From contig NW_011887292.1 in NCBI RefSeq assembly GCF_000151315.2, forward strand, positions 2,271,181-2,335,180: 64,000 bases of DNA, written 5' to 3'. The notes beneath the pieces were generated by a model. It was not told where the DNA came from and did no database searches. It saw nothing but the letters and a program-made list of their open reading frames with translations. The translations under genes and the position numbers were made by a program. Below are positions 1 to 12,077 of the stretch, one piece after another. This DNA comes from Capsaspora owczarzaki ATCC 30864. Its lineage: Eukaryota > Opisthokonta > Filasterea. Within the stretch, counting starts at the first letter, position 1; each line of letters opens with the position of its first letter.

Positions 1-8
1 GTCGTATT

Positions 9-3000
9 ATGCTGCCTGTGCGGCTGTTGTCCGACACTCCCACGTTGAACTGGTACCCGTTGTGCCGCGCTACTCCGAAAGATATTGTAAAGGGTGAGAT
101 TGAGCTGGAAATCAGCATCAACCCGCCAATCGACACTTTCGAACAGTCCTCGCTTCATGCGGAGCTGTTTGAGATGTGCCGCTACAAGGGCCTGAATGTC
201 ATGGTGCTCTGCCACGACTTGAGTGACCATGCTCGGAGCAACACGAGCACGCTAGATGGTCGGGTCTTTACGCCATCCTTGTCACCACGCTCTCAGAATG
301 CGATAACGCGAGCGGTGTTTGAAATACCCGGACCGGCCGAAACCATCGAGCTTGCGGTGCCCGACGTCCTCATTGATGTTGGAGGGGCACGAACAGCGGG
401 GCGAGTGTTTCTGACCAACTTTCGGCTTGTGCTCGTGAGCGAGCGAGATGCGGCGGCCGCTGCGCAATTGTCGTCTCAGGCAACTGGCCCCTCACGACAG
501 CCAGCCGGTAATACAAGCACCAACCCACCCACTTCGAGTGCCAGCGACGCAGCAGGACCCCCATTCACTGCTGCTTCGACTGGAGACCTTCTTGGTGTCG
601 GCCGCTCGCCAAGTCTCCGCCAGTCACCATCGATCGGCTCGCTCGCAGCGCGCCAGTACTACTCACAGGGACCATCTGGCTTGCAGCTTTTGTCTGCCGG
701 TGTTCTGGCTCTTGAAGGCGGCGATTTCTCAATGTCCATTCCATTTGGCGTCATCACGGAGGTGTCCAAGGGAAATCCAGAGCAGGTGCGACGACAGCAG
801 ACAGCCGGCACCGTCGACGGATTCAAGATTGATGCCAAATCGCTAACGATTCGGTGTTCCGATTTCCGCAACATTCGCATCATTTGCCATTCGGACGCGT
901 CCATCCTGAACTTTAACGCGCTGAAACGACGCCTGCAGCACCATCACGCGAACGCTGCCGATCATCCTGTTGCCTACGATTTCGTCAAGGCCTATCCTAC
1001 CCTGACACGCGGCTGGATGTACCGTCCTTCGACCGATTCCGTTTCTGCCAGGTCGGCCACCTTGCAACAGCAGCCTTCTGCTGGCGCCACCCCATCACCC
1101 CAGTCCGCAGATCCCGCCTCGACGAGCGCCGCTGCTCCGAGTGCTGATGCAGGCGGCACCGCCCAAGCTCCCTCCAATGCCGATGGAGAGTCATCCAAGC
1201 TCATGTATTCGTTGAGCATTAACGACCTTGATCTCGTCGGTAGCGAGCCGGATCTCGTTTTCCAGAGCCCCACTCCTTCACCTCATCCGTCGCAGCAAGC
1301 GGACGCCCTCGTTCCTTTGCCCGCCATTTCTGAGCGTCGCAAAGCTCAGCTGATACTCGACATGCCGAACGCTGCCCTGCCGCCTCAAACGCTCAATGCT
1401 GCGACTCGACCCCAGCTCTCCCTGGTGCAGCAGCCAGCGACTTCGGCATCGCCCGCTCCAAGACAGGAAATCTGGCCAGAACCCATCGCGCAAGCCGTCA
1501 TCCCGGCACGTGTGCAGTCGCCCCCGTCTGGCGAGACGCCAGGGAGTCGCACGCCAGTCGAGTTTACTCCGTTCGTGCCCGTGCGGTCGTTTGACATGAG
1601 CTCTGAGATGCGACGACAGGGCGTCCTGCCCGACAAGTGGAAGCTGTCCACGATCAATGACCTCTACAAGCTCTGCTCGTCGTACCCCGACGAGTTCTTT
1701 GTGCCCGCAGAGATTGATGACGACATTTTGATTGAATCCGCTGCGTTCCGATCCCGCGGACGCCTGCCGGTGCTGACCTGGTACAACGCCCGCAAGGGCA
1801 ACGTTATTGTCCGGTCTGCGCAGCCGCTGGTTGGCGCCACCAACAAATACTCGACTGCAGACGAGCGTCTCATTGAAACGATCCGATGCCTCGGGTCCCC
1901 TCAAAAGCATCTCGTCATCTTTGATGCGCGCTCAATCATGGCCGCCGGCGGCAACAAGCTCAAAGGAAAGGGCACCGAAGACACGGCTGGTCGGTACACC
2001 AACTGCAAAATCCTCTTTCTCGACATTGGCAACATTCACGCAATGCGGGACAGCTTTGATGCCCTCGCTGCCATGTGCGAGAGCGCCCCAGATGCCAGCT
2101 GGCTTTCCGCACTCGAGTCGACGCAGTGGCTATCGCACCTGCGTTCGTTGCTTTCCGCCGCTGTGACAATTTCGCGCTACGTCGACGACCGTGGCATGTC
2201 TGTTCTTGTCCATTGCTCGGATGGCTGGGATCGCACTGCACAGCTCACGACGCTGGCGCAATTGCTTCTGGATCCCTTTTACCGAACCTTCCTCGGCTTT
2301 CCAGTGCTGATCATGAAGGATTGGCTTGCGTTTGGCCACAAATTCCGCGAGCGTCTCGGCACGCATGATTCTCCGAACGAACGCAGCCCGATCTTTTTGC
2401 AGTTTCTCGACTGCGTTTGGCAGATTCAGCAGCAGTTTCCGAGCGCCTTTGAGTTCAGTGGCGAGTATCTACGTCGCATTGCCGAGCACCACAACTCAAA
2501 GTGGTTTGGCACGTTCTTGCACAGCACCGACAAGGACCGTCGGCTGAATCAGGCCGCGACTTCAACCGTGTCCATTTGGGCCTATCTCGATGCATCTCGC
2601 ACCGAGCTCCGCAATCCCCACTACGAGTGCACCAATCAGGTTAACTTAAGAAGACGAGCGCAAACTCTGAAAAAACAATTCGAAAAAAACAAAGAACAAA
2701 AAGGAAGAAGAAACACAACGCTTCATTCGACGCATGCTCACTCATTCGTTGTCTTTCATGCAGGTGTTGTGCCCGAAAACGAGCGTCAAATCTTTGCGTT
2801 TATGGAGCCAGTACTTTTTGCGCTTTGACGAGCTGTCTCGCCTCGCAAAAGATGTACCAGAGGACGACGACGTGGTACGTGTTTGATCATGTTCGATTGT
2901 ACATGGATGCGCAACAATCCTTCGATTTGAGTCGTTTTGAAGGGCGCAGCTGACCAATCTCCAATGGTTTAACACGTTCAGACCGACAGCGGTTCCATCA

Positions 3001-3450
3001 TTCCAGGCCAAGGGACGACATCTCAAGTCGGGCCCAGCGCGACGCCGACTGTGGTTATGTGGGTGCCAGATCACCGAGTCAAAGCATGCCACGATTGTCA
3101 GCTTCGTTTTTCGCAACTCCGGCGCAAACACCACTGCCGGTAGGTTGCCTTTTGGAGCACAATACGTTTCGGTTTCGGATGTTGCTTGGTAGAATCTCAC
3201 TGTGGCTCCATCTGATTTTTTTGCCCCCCCCCCGCCTCCACCTTTCAAAACGCACAGTGGATGCGGTCAAATATTCTGCAGCGAATGCGTCAAACAGAAG
3301 CTTCATCTTCCACAGCTGGGCTACACTGCAGAAGAGAAAGTTTGCGAGACTTGTTTTGCCAAGTACAACCCTCAACCGAACGTCGTGGCACCCTCGCAAC
3401 CCGTCCCAAAGTCACTTGAGGTGCGCCCGACGCATCTTTTCGACACGTAA
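9..3450 (+). CDS. Myotubularin-family phosphoinositide 3-phosphatase with FYVE finger (5' end outside window)
   Basis: Four exons: ..2639, 2764-2874, 2982-3139 and 3258-3450, with consistent phases; 1,030 residues from the first visible ATG. The frame is open to the window edge and the first ~35 residues look like the last strands of a C2 domain, so the true start is probably upstream. Next come a PH-GRAM domain (about residues 95-320) split by a Ser/Ala-rich insert, a long Ser/Pro-rich linker, and the phosphatase domain (about 520-900). The catalytic loop HCSDGWDRT has Cys and Arg of CX5R intact, so activity is expected. The last two exons encode a FYVE zinc finger with RKHHCRGCG and paired Cys. 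The family removes the 3-phosphate of PI3P and PI(3,5)P2 on endosomes, and FYVE binds PI3P. It resembles MTMR3/MTMR4, which lack a C2 domain. Confidence 0.93.
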
Positions 3451-3620
3451 TGATTGTAGTACTAAGAAACACCAAAGCAAACAACATGATTGATAAAGTG
3501 CGAATTGGTTGTTCGATGATCACACAATGAAGGGTTTATTATTTCGTGGTTCCGAATCGCTACTCTTTGTTCACAAGGTGGGCCAGAAAATGAAGTACTG
3601 TGAAACTCCTTTCCGCGCTT

Positions 3621-5269
3621 TCACTCGGGGTGCACGGCGGGATAGGAGCGCGAGCCAAAGATCGTGCTTCCAACCCGGATGTTGGTGCTGCCCATAGAAA
3701 TCTACATCATCAGAATAAGGGGGCCCCGGTCAGCACGCAGCAAAAAAATCACCTCCTAAACCCACGAATCAACAAGGACTCACGGCATGCTCAAAGTCGT
3801 CCGACATTCCAAAGCTGAGTTCCAGGTCTGCCGCACGCAGCGACAAGCTTTCTGCTGTCTGCTGCCGAATCTCGTTGAGAAGCTGTTGTTCAGCAAGGAG
3901 TGGGGGGGGGGGAGAGAGAGTCAGCGCACAGAAGCGACACGATAAACAATCAACAACAGCAGTCTTGCTGGCTGAAAACCTTGCTCAAGTCCGCCCAAAA
4001 CGTACCAAAAAGTCTGGATTGGGAGAAGCTTCCGAGCACTGACGGCCTGGTTGCCCAATGGTCATCAGTCCGCACAAGCGTAAATGCGGGCACTCGTTCA
4101 CAATGTGTCGAGCCACAGCAATAGCTTCCGCCGCGTTCGATCCGCTTTTGCCTGTGTGTAACCGCGGCCGCCAATGAGCACAATGACACTATCGGGGTGG
4201 CGGGGGGGGGGGGTCACCGTGTCAACCAACAAACAGCTCAAGAAGTTGGTAACGCACTGGTTTCACCGCTGGTGTTGACTTGTACAAACACCCGCAACGG
4301 AGAATCGCGAGTCTGCTTGGCACAGGCCTTCTCCAGTGCAGTGGCAAGTTTAACGCTGTCGACTGTCTCGACGACAAAGAGATTTGGAATTGCTGTGCCA
4401 GTGCAACGAGTGGATCAGCGCTGCTGCATGGACAACCCAAAAACAAACAGCAAACCGCCCGCGCATACGTACCTGCGACATGGGATGCCTTGTTCGACTG
4501 CAAGTGACCAATAAAGTGCCACTGGATATCGCGTGGCAGCTGCCACACAAACAATCACGAGCCAGCGAATGAGACAAGCACCAAACTTCGAACGCCGATT
4601 TTTTCACAATGTGCATGGTTGATCGGCATCATCCATGATGACAAGCGACATACCCCGGACGCTTTTGCAACCAGCTCTTGAACCTGAAATGAATGATTTT
4701 GCACAAAAACCAAAACGCAGAATGCAGGCGCGAATTGAGAAAAACCAATTTCAAAAGCAGTTCTATGCCGACCCGCAGCCAATAGCTCAACAAACAGCAA
4801 ACATTACAAAAATACGCACATAGTTTTCACCAAAGTGACGCTGACCCGCACCATACGCGGCCTGGAGCAGCGCGTTCGGCTTGGTTTTGGAGACGGCGAC
4901 CAGCCTGACTGCATCCGCCTCGCCGGCCACACGACCGTGCTCATCCGAAGCAGAAGTAGAAACAGAAGCAGACGAGGCCGCCTTCTCGGCGCGCTTGGCG
5001 ACTGCAGCACTCATGCGGCCACGCACGGCCTCGAGCGCAGCGACGACGGCGTTCAGCTCGGACTCGGTCGGCTGCTCCTGCGGCGCTGTACTACTGTCGC
5101 TCATTGCTTGGCGGCGGTTCTTGTAAGGCTTGTGAGTCACTGGTTGCGATGGCGAGGATGGGCTTGTTGATGAAGAGTAGCAGTAGCCGACAGTTGCAAC
5201 GAGGCTGTTGAATCGTGGTGACGATGGACTTGAGGAGAGTAGACCGCGCGATCGCAGCAGCAGCAGCAT
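3621..5269 (-). CDS. PLPBP: Pyridoxal-phosphate homeostasis protein (PLPBP/YggS family)
   Basis: Seven exons on the minus strand: 5269-4820, 4683-4654, 4539-4473, 4392-4267, 4151-4006, 3882-3784 and 3701-3621. All phases agree. The first ATG (5269) gives 332 aa with an Arg/Ser-rich, mitochondrial-like N terminus. An internal ATG at 5104 gives 277 aa, the usual family length, so either or both may be used. Family landmarks in order are VAVSKTKP (the PLP-binding Lys), HFGENY, WHFIGHLQSNK, FVVETVDS, GLMTIG and GMSDDFEHA...GSTNIRVGSTIFG. The protein is a single-domain alanine-racemase-like barrel that binds and buffers PLP and has no known enzymatic reaction. Introns 4 and 5 contain 10-12 nt homopolymer C runs on the coding strand. 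Confidence 0.95.
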
Positions 5270-5648
5270 GAGGACTGATCTGGATAAGATTCTGTACTGT
5301 ATGATAGATGGAAGGAGTATCCCAGATGATACCCGTCATTCAGTGTCATCAAAGTGCACGTACAACACTGAAATGACAGCAGCAGCAGCAATCCAATAGA
5401 ACAGGCATTGTTTGATCTCCTTCGCTCCCTCAGTGGTGAATGCTGGTCCAGTGCTGATGTCGTGCAAACGTGTGTGGATTGTTCATTGTACAAAAAATCC
5501 ATCTGTCATTCCTATTTTGGCTCGCTCAGTCTCAGTTTTTTTTTGTTTCCCTCCTGCTTTGTTTTCTTGTTGTCTTGGCGTTGTTGTCAAAGTGGGGTGT
5601 TTTTTTTTTCCCTTTACTTTGACTTGAACCAACCACACAACAAACACA
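5270..5648. promoter_or_regulatory. Divergent intergenic region (PLPBP / mitochondrial protein)
   Basis: The 379 bases between the two divergent start codons must hold both 5' UTRs and promoters. Only pyrimidine-rich stretches just before the plus-strand ATG are visible; no clear TATA box was seen. Confidence 0.4.
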
Positions 5649-6659
5649 ATGCAACGCCTGCTGCCAGTCACTGGGTGGTCTGCAACACGCGCTGCGTCCT
5701 TGCTGAGCGCTTGCTCGACCATTGCGCTGCGTCGCCGCGCTGCCAACCCGGCAATGTCGTTCAGCACTGCTGCCCAGGCACCGGCCAACAAGCAATCGTC
5801 GGGCCAGTGGACACGCGTGGGCACTGCCGTGGCTGTCATGCTGGGCATTGCGACGCTGCTGCAAGGGACCAAGGCGCAGGACCGACTGGCGCTGCTCGAG
5901 CAGTGGGCGGAGGATCAGCTCCGCTCAGTGGTGTGCACGCTCGGGTTGTACCAAGCGCAGCTTGGAAAGCGACCCGTGCTGCTGCCTGTGATTGAGCACC
6001 TGGAACGCGAGCGCGAGGCTCAGCGCAAGGCGACGATTGTGGGCAAGCTGCCGTCCGACCCCGAGCACATGGAAGCCATCTTCCGCGCGCACTCACCAAC
6101 CCTAACGCGGATTCACGAGTATCTGGCCGAAACAGAGCAGTCTCACGAAGCACCGATCGTCCGGCGGCTGCGGGACGTGCTTCAACGACAAGAACAGCAA
6201 CAACTGAGCTCTTCTTCTGCTGCTGGGTCGAGCTCGTCGTCGTCGTCGTCGTCGTCATGGTGGTCTTCTTCCAGCTCACACTCAAAACAGCAGCAAGCAC
6301 AAGGCCAGCACGACGACCCGGCCATCCCGCTGTCGGTCGTCCTCGCTGGGCTGCGTCAGGTTGTTGCCGAGCTCGAAACCGAGGCACTCGACCTCGCTCT
6401 CCCGCTCAGACTCTGGCCACAAGCGCCGAGCAGCTTGCAAAACCCCGATTTGTGGAAGGACTACATGACAGAGATGGAGCGCAAGGCCGATCTACTCACC
6501 AACCGCAGCATTGGCGAGGCACGGCTGTCGATCGACTTCCAGTACGACAAGCAGCCTGCAGTAGCTCCTCACGCGCCCACCTCCGCCGCATCCTCCAGCG
6601 CAACTGCAGTAGATGCTGAATCATCCAAGCCCTCATCATCTGGCACGCTTGTTGCTTAA
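5649..6659 (+). CDS. Unrecognised protein, probable mitochondrial membrane protein
   Basis: Intronless frame of 336 aa. The first ~40 residues are rich in Arg, Ala and Ser with no acidic residues, like a mitochondrial presequence. One predicted membrane segment follows (about residues 57-74, VGTAVAVMLGIATLLQG). The rest is charged and mostly helical, interrupted by a Ser run (about residues 190-218, TCG/TCT codons) followed by a Gln/His patch, and ends in a Ser/Ala-rich tail. I do not recognise a family. The arrangement (presequence, one membrane span, soluble helical domain) would fit an inner-membrane protein facing the matrix or intermembrane space, but that is inference. Its start lies 379 bp from the divergent PLPBP start. 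An AATAAA overlaps the stop codon. Confidence 0.75.
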   Translation: MQRLLPVTGWSATRAASLLSACSTIALRRRAANPAMSFSTAAQAPANKQSSGQWTRVGTAVAVMLGIATLLQGTKAQDRLALLEQWAEDQLRSVVCTLGLYQAQLGKRPVLLPVIEHLEREREAQRKATIVGKLPSDPEHMEAIFRAHSPTLTRIHEYLAETEQSHEAPIVRRLRDVLQRQEQQQLSSSSAAGSSSSSSSSSSWWSSSSSHSKQQQAQGQHDDPAIPLSVVLAGLRQVVAELETEALDLALPLRLWPQAPSSLQNPDLWKDYMTEMERKADLLTNRSIGEARLSIDFQYDKQPAVAPHAPTSAASSSATAVDAESSKPSSSGTLVA

Positions 6660-7020
6660 TAAAAATACTCCCCTAGTAATGTAGAGTGCTCCATTCGATC
6701 CATTAGACAACCACAGAAAAAGAACTATTTACTGAGACAGTGATACTTGACAGGGGGCCCACAAACAACAGAATAAAGCCGATGCAACCCGCCAAAAAAC
6801 ATAAAAACCCCAAAAGAAGGACCCTCCTACTAAGCCCAATACCAGCAGAGCGAAGCGAAAGCAACCTTCTCGAGTCACGTCTTGCGTTGGAGAGCAATCA
6901 CAAGAACGAAACGCACATACACACACACACACACACATCACGCACAAATACGCATGCTAGATAAAATGACCATGGAAATTGAAGCCTCGATGGTTGCCAA
7001 AACGACCGGGAATGTCAGAT
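6660..7020. other. Convergent 3' intergenic region
   Basis: No gene seen. Contains a short CA repeat near 6918-6940. It separates the 3' ends of the mitochondrial-protein gene (+) and the ADAM-like gene (-). Confidence 0.5.
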
Positions 7021-10000
7021 TTACGGCAATGGCTTGCGAGGAGCAGCGGCACCAGTGGGCTTGAAGGGTGGAGGCGTTGGCTTGGGGGCACCAGGCACAG
7101 GCTTGCTTGGAGTAGAAGAAGCACCAGCAGGTCCGGGCCCTTTGGGGCCGACGGGCTTGAGAGGGGCTGCTTTGAACGGCTGGGGAGCGGCGGGATTGGT
7201 CGGAGCTGGGCGTGTGGTGGGTGGTTTGGGCGGCGCAGCAGGTTTGGCCTGCGACACGGGCTCGAGGTAGTTGGATGGAACAACACCCGTACGATTGGTC
7301 GTCGAGTTCTTGCAATGGTACCACCCATCCTCGCCCTTCTTGGAAACAATCACCACGTCGCCGACAGACAGGGCCAGTTCGTCACCCTGCTGAGGGGTGT
7401 AATCGTACACGGCGCGGTACTTTTCGACAGCGCTGGAACTGGCGTTCTGAACGGGGGCAGGAGGGGCGGGCTTGCGAAGCTGCGAGGTAGCCATTGGAAC
7501 GGCGGGCTCTTTGACCGCTTTGGGCGACGGTTTGGTCGGGGCCGAGAGGACTTCCAACGATGCACTGGAGCCGCCGGTCTTGGCTGAGCGGCGATTGCTG
7601 GAAGGCGCGTGGAAGGAAGGAATGATGCTCAAGCCTTTGCGACGGCGGTACAGCACTGCTGCCACAATCACAAGGAGGAGCACGACAAGGACAGCGACAG
7701 CGACGCCAATGGCGACAGCCGAGCTCGAGCTTGAGCTGGAATCACCATCCGGGTTGCCATCAATCGGCGCAGCGGATGAGCAAGGAATGGTGCACGATGT
7801 AGTGCTGGCCGGTTTGGAGCCAGAGCAGGACGCGTCGGGAGCAGTCGAGCCGTCGCTGCCAACGCACTTGACCAAACGTGTGAGCGTGCCGGATGCGGTG
7901 GAAGGGCAGCGCGGCGCAACACATGCGCCATACGCAAAGGTACTCCAAGAGTACGTCATCGTGCTTGCCTGGCACGTATACACGGTGGTCGATCCTGCCT
8001 GGAGTTGGCAGGTAGAGTAGGGCGCCACGCCGCATGTTGTGCCTGCAGGCAGGTAGTTTTCATCGAGACTCGACACGCTTGTAGCATCAGTGCACGTGGT
8101 GGATCCGTCAAACCTGCATCTGTAGAGACAGGGGTTGGTGCTGCTGACTCCGCCTGCCGGGCATGGTTTCACGTTGCTGTATTTGCTGCACCCGCTCTTA
8201 TAGCACGTGCCTTCGACACAAACGCCAGTAGCCGCCACGCCATCCATGACGGAGCAAACCGTGGTAGGCGGACTGAATTTGCACGCGCTGCAGCACGTGC
8301 CGGTGGCGCATTGTGAGCCAGAAGTCAACTTGCAGTTTTTGCAGCACGAGCTGGACACGTCGCACTCTTCACTCGGCTCGACAACGCCGTTGCCGCACGT
8401 GGGGGAATACGGCGTCCAGCACGAGGGCACGCTGGTTGAAGCCAGGGTGGATTGGATTTCAGTGCACATTTCGGCCTTGTTCTGGGCAGTGTAGAACTGG
8501 TACTCGCCGAGATACTTGCCATCGCCATAGTCCATGATGCCGCCAAAGCCAAATGTGTGCTGGGCGCCAAAGTTGTGGCCAGTCTCGTGTGCGTGAGTAA
8601 TCCAAAACTGGGACGAGTCGGACGACACGCCCGTGTTCGAAGTAGACGAGCACAGGGTTCCGACATACGCCAGCCCAACCGTGCCGGAAGGCGGGAAGCA
8701 ATTGGTAAAGAGATGCCAGAGACCGTACGGCTCGGAGGCAGGCCGAGTTTGGCGCCACGAAGTGAAATCCGTCAGAACCTTGTTGATGTCGTTGGTGCAG
8801 GTCCGTTGACCAGGAGTGCTTGGCTTCTGGTTCCAGGCGGTCGAATCAAGCGAGCTCTTGAGGACAACCAACCCCAGCTTGAGGAACACACCCACTTGCG
8901 TGTTGTAGACCACGTTGGTCGTGGCCATCGTCTCGGCAATCTTGGTCTTGACGGCGGATGCAGAACCGCCCCAATCGAGATAGAGACCATAGTCGACCGC
9001 GACGCTTTGCGTGAGGGTGGACAGCTGTGTGTTCGAGTTGGTGAAGCAGTCTGCCCACTTGGACACGGTACGGCGGGAATCCTCCACGTTGTCAATGCGC
9101 ACCGATCGAGGCAAGGTGCTTTCGCCGACTTGGCGCCTGTTTGTGGCGCCGTCACGGAACCTGGCTGCCGTGGAGGTCACTTCCAGCACATCCGCGCCAT
9201 GGAAGAGAACGAGGCCTGTGGCAGCGGCAGCCTCGCGAAGGGACCGACGATGCTCGTCCGAGGGCATGGCGGCTTCGTGGCGCACGGCGGGTTCGATCGT
9301 GTAGTGGCCTGCGGGATCAAAAACGACCATGTAAAAGCTGTTTTCGTCGTCATGGAGCACGACTGCCGCATGGAAACCCTCCACGGTTTCACCAGCATAC
9401 GCGCGCATTGTGTGTGGCAGGCGCTCAATGATCTCGGGCTCGCCGGTCTCGGGGTGTGCGCCGTGCACTTGAACGTACGTGTCTTCCGCAAACAGACCCA
9501 CGAGGAGGGAGGCCTTGACCTCAATGTGCTTGCCGCCAGCGACGTACACATCAATGTTAATGTCCAGCGGGAACTTGCGATGCGGCGCCAGCTCAGAGAT
9601 GGCGGTTGTGTTGTCCATGGCGGCCTGGCGACGGTTGCGGAGGATGGCGTCCTGGAGCGACTCTGCCACCGCCCACGGGCTCGTGACGCTGCCGTCCTTC
9701 TGGTTCAAGGTGGTCACCTTGGCGCCGACGACGGGGTACAGGCGACTCACGGTGGTCGACGGCATCGCGTCTAGCGCAAGCAAGCGGAGAACAAGAAAAC
9801 AAAAACAAAACCAAAAACAAAAAAAAAGGGTTAGTCTGGTCATTGTCATTGGTGATCACCCCACCAGCCACACACCCTCAAGCTTAGTCACATTCGACAA
9901 CAACAACAACAACAACAACAACATCAGCAGACGAACGAACGAAACGAAAGAACGAACGAAACAAAGTGAATCAATCAATAAAAAAAAAAAAAAACCAAAA

Positions 10001-10424
10001 GTCGCTTGAAATGGCAAACTGCAAAAAAAAAGTCCCATCCAAAAAACCCGCAAAAAGCACTTGGAAAGCGGAGGAGTGACAGGCAGTGAATGAAGAAGGA
10101 GAACAAGTCAGGAGAGGAATGGATGGGGGGGGGGATTAAGGATTAAGGGATGGGGAAGCGAAGGAAGGCAACTAAGAGGAGGAGGAGAGGGGGAACTTGC
10201 GGTTGCTTGGGAAAAGACTCGTTGGGCTTTGTGGCGGTTGATTCATCATCATCGCCCTTCCCTCTCGCTTCTCATCAACAGCCAACAGCGCGACGAGAGG
10301 ACTCTGGAGAATGATGAGAGGAAGCATGAGGGCTACCTTCGTCGAGCGGTGCGGGAACGCCGCTGACCACGGCGGCAGTGAAGGCCAAGACCGAGAGCAG
10401 CAAGCCCAAACCACAGATTCGCAT
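7021..10424 (-). CDS. Transmembrane ADAM-like (M12B) metalloprotease with disintegrin-like, TSP1-like and cytoplasmic SH3 domains
   Basis: Two exons: 10424-10337 encodes a clean signal peptide (MRICGLGLLLSVLAFTAAVVSG) and 9770-7021 the rest, joined in phase 1; 945 aa. A start at 9849 would be intron read-through, because a CTAAC and a T-rich tract precede the acceptor at 9771. A pro-domain of ~200 residues is followed by the protease. HETGHNFGAQH (about residues 424-434) fits the metzincin zinc motif HExxHxxGxxH, with a Met-turn GGIMDYGD just after. Then come a Cys-rich disintegrin-like region beginning CGNGVVEPSEECD, a TSP1-like segment, a Ser run, one membrane span (about 710-735) and RRRK. 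The tail has an SH3 domain (about 814-868: AVYDY, DELALSVGD, DGWYHC, GVVPSNYL) flanked by Pro-rich motifs. It should be a surface sheddase. Confidence 0.92.
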
Positions 10425-10632
10425 GTTCTGGGAAAGACAGATAAAGAAAAGAAAAAAAAAAAAAAAAAAAAAGAAGGAATGGAATCCCAATAGAATAAAT
10501 AAAAGTGGAAAGACGAAAGAGATGCAATGAAAATGGAGTTGATGTAGATGTTGTTGTTTGGCGAAATACTTGTACAAAAGGATCAAAACAAAAACCACTT
10601 GCATTTGGCTGCTGCTGCGATCGTCACTAGAT

Positions 10633-12077
10633 CTAGTACGCGCCAAGCACCCGCTGCACGTCGCACTCAAACACATCGCCAAAGTGCTTGAGTAATATTG
10701 GCAGCGTCTCTTCAGTGGAAACTGTCCAATCCACACCACCGCCACAGAAGTTGTAAGCGCTCAACTCTAGCATTCACATGCACACATAATACTGACTGGC
10801 TCTTCTCGTACCTTCACGCTGAACTTCGCGAGACAGTGATGTTACACTCTTGCCGACCAAGCCGCAGGGCACAATGTGAGAAAACCAGCGCAAATCCGTT
10901 TGGCAGTTCAGAGCAAAGCCATGCGAGGTCACTCGCCGCTCATGTAGCTGAATGCCTGTGGAATCCATCCAAACACACACAAACGGTATGAGTGATACTG
11001 CATCCAAGGGTTTGCCGCACAACGCATCTTGCTCTATCGATTGGCCCGCCGCGTCAAACTCACCGAGTGCGGCAATCTTGTTTTTGCCAACCCAGACTCC
11101 AGTGTCGGCTGTGAGCTCCGTCTTCACTCCGAAATCAGCGCACGTGCGCATGAGAACCACTTCGAGTCGCCGGACGTAATCCTTCACGCTGACCTGAGAG
11201 ATGAGCAGAATGCAACCAGTTGAGAACGCGCGCAACAACGACATCCTCGAAGCGTCGTTAGGGTCACGCCGAGTTCAAGGTGATTTTCTATGCTTTCATA
11301 CTCGATGGGAAAAGGCTGCGAGATTGAGTATTGGGTAGCCAACCAGCTGGCCTGGACCGTGAAATGTGATTTGACCTCCACGACTCGTCTGAGAAAACGT
11401 GCACACCTTCATCAGAGAACGTTTCACGCATAGCACAAGGCATATACGGACTCCCAGCTCGCCAACAAAAATAAGAAAGCAAGTTCCTACATAGACGTAT
11501 TCGGCTCCCAGTGCTGCTAGCCTGGCAGCCTGGTCTGCATCGTGCTGCATACGGCGTCCAAGCGTGTAGACCGGATTGTGCTCGAGCAGTAGTAAATCTC
11601 CTCCATTGGCCGTCACAGCGCCGGACGTTAGCTTCGTATTATTCTGTAGCATTTAGATGACGATTTGCAATCAAGCGCACGCATGAGAACAAAGTCAGAC
11701 CGAGGAATTGTCAAACCGATGGATGGATGGTGGTGTGGCCCCCCTCGTCATCAGAGCCAGTGCGATGGCCACTGGTCGTGCCTCGGCATCCGAAACACGA
11801 ATCTCAGATGTGATTCAGTTGAATGTGCCTATACCTGATTCGCCAGCTTCGAGCTCGATGCGGGCTCGCCGAGAGAGCTGGGGGCTGCGGCGGGCTGTGG
11901 CGGCAAGACCACCGTGTTGCGCCCGGCCAGAACGTCGCCCACAAAGCGCAGTTGCGTATCAATGCCCTCTGCATAGCCAACACGGCCGAGAATGCGTGCA
12001 GCAACGGTAGGCCGAGCCGCAAGGTGCGACGATGCTGCAGCTAACGCTCTCGTGGCGGCAGGTGCGTTCGCAAGCAT
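10633..12077 (-). CDS. LIPT2: Octanoyl-[acyl carrier protein]:protein octanoyltransferase (LipB/LIPT2)
   Basis: Six exons: 12077-11835, 11643-11491, 11388-11302, 11193-11064, 10955-10812 and 10721-10633. Phases agree throughout, giving 281 aa. The first ~35 residues are Ala/Arg-rich and fit a mitochondrial presequence. LipB landmarks in order are [47 protein letters not shown] with the catalytic-site Lys, and SHGFALNC...[12 protein letters not shown] with the catalytic Cys in PCG. The enzyme moves octanoyl from mitochondrial acyl carrier protein to lipoyl domains, the first step of lipoate synthesis. The extra length over the bacterial enzyme is mostly presequence. Confidence 0.94.

Noticed and set aside
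8452-9774. Plus-strand open frame of 440 codons antisense to the ADAM-like gene
   Set aside because: It is a shadow of the minus-strand coding sequence; the minus frame has the zinc motif and clear domains, the plus frame has none.
7021-9849. ADAM-like protein starting at 9849
   Set aside because: The first ~26 codons are the T-rich end of an intron; an upstream exon supplies a proper signal peptide in phase.
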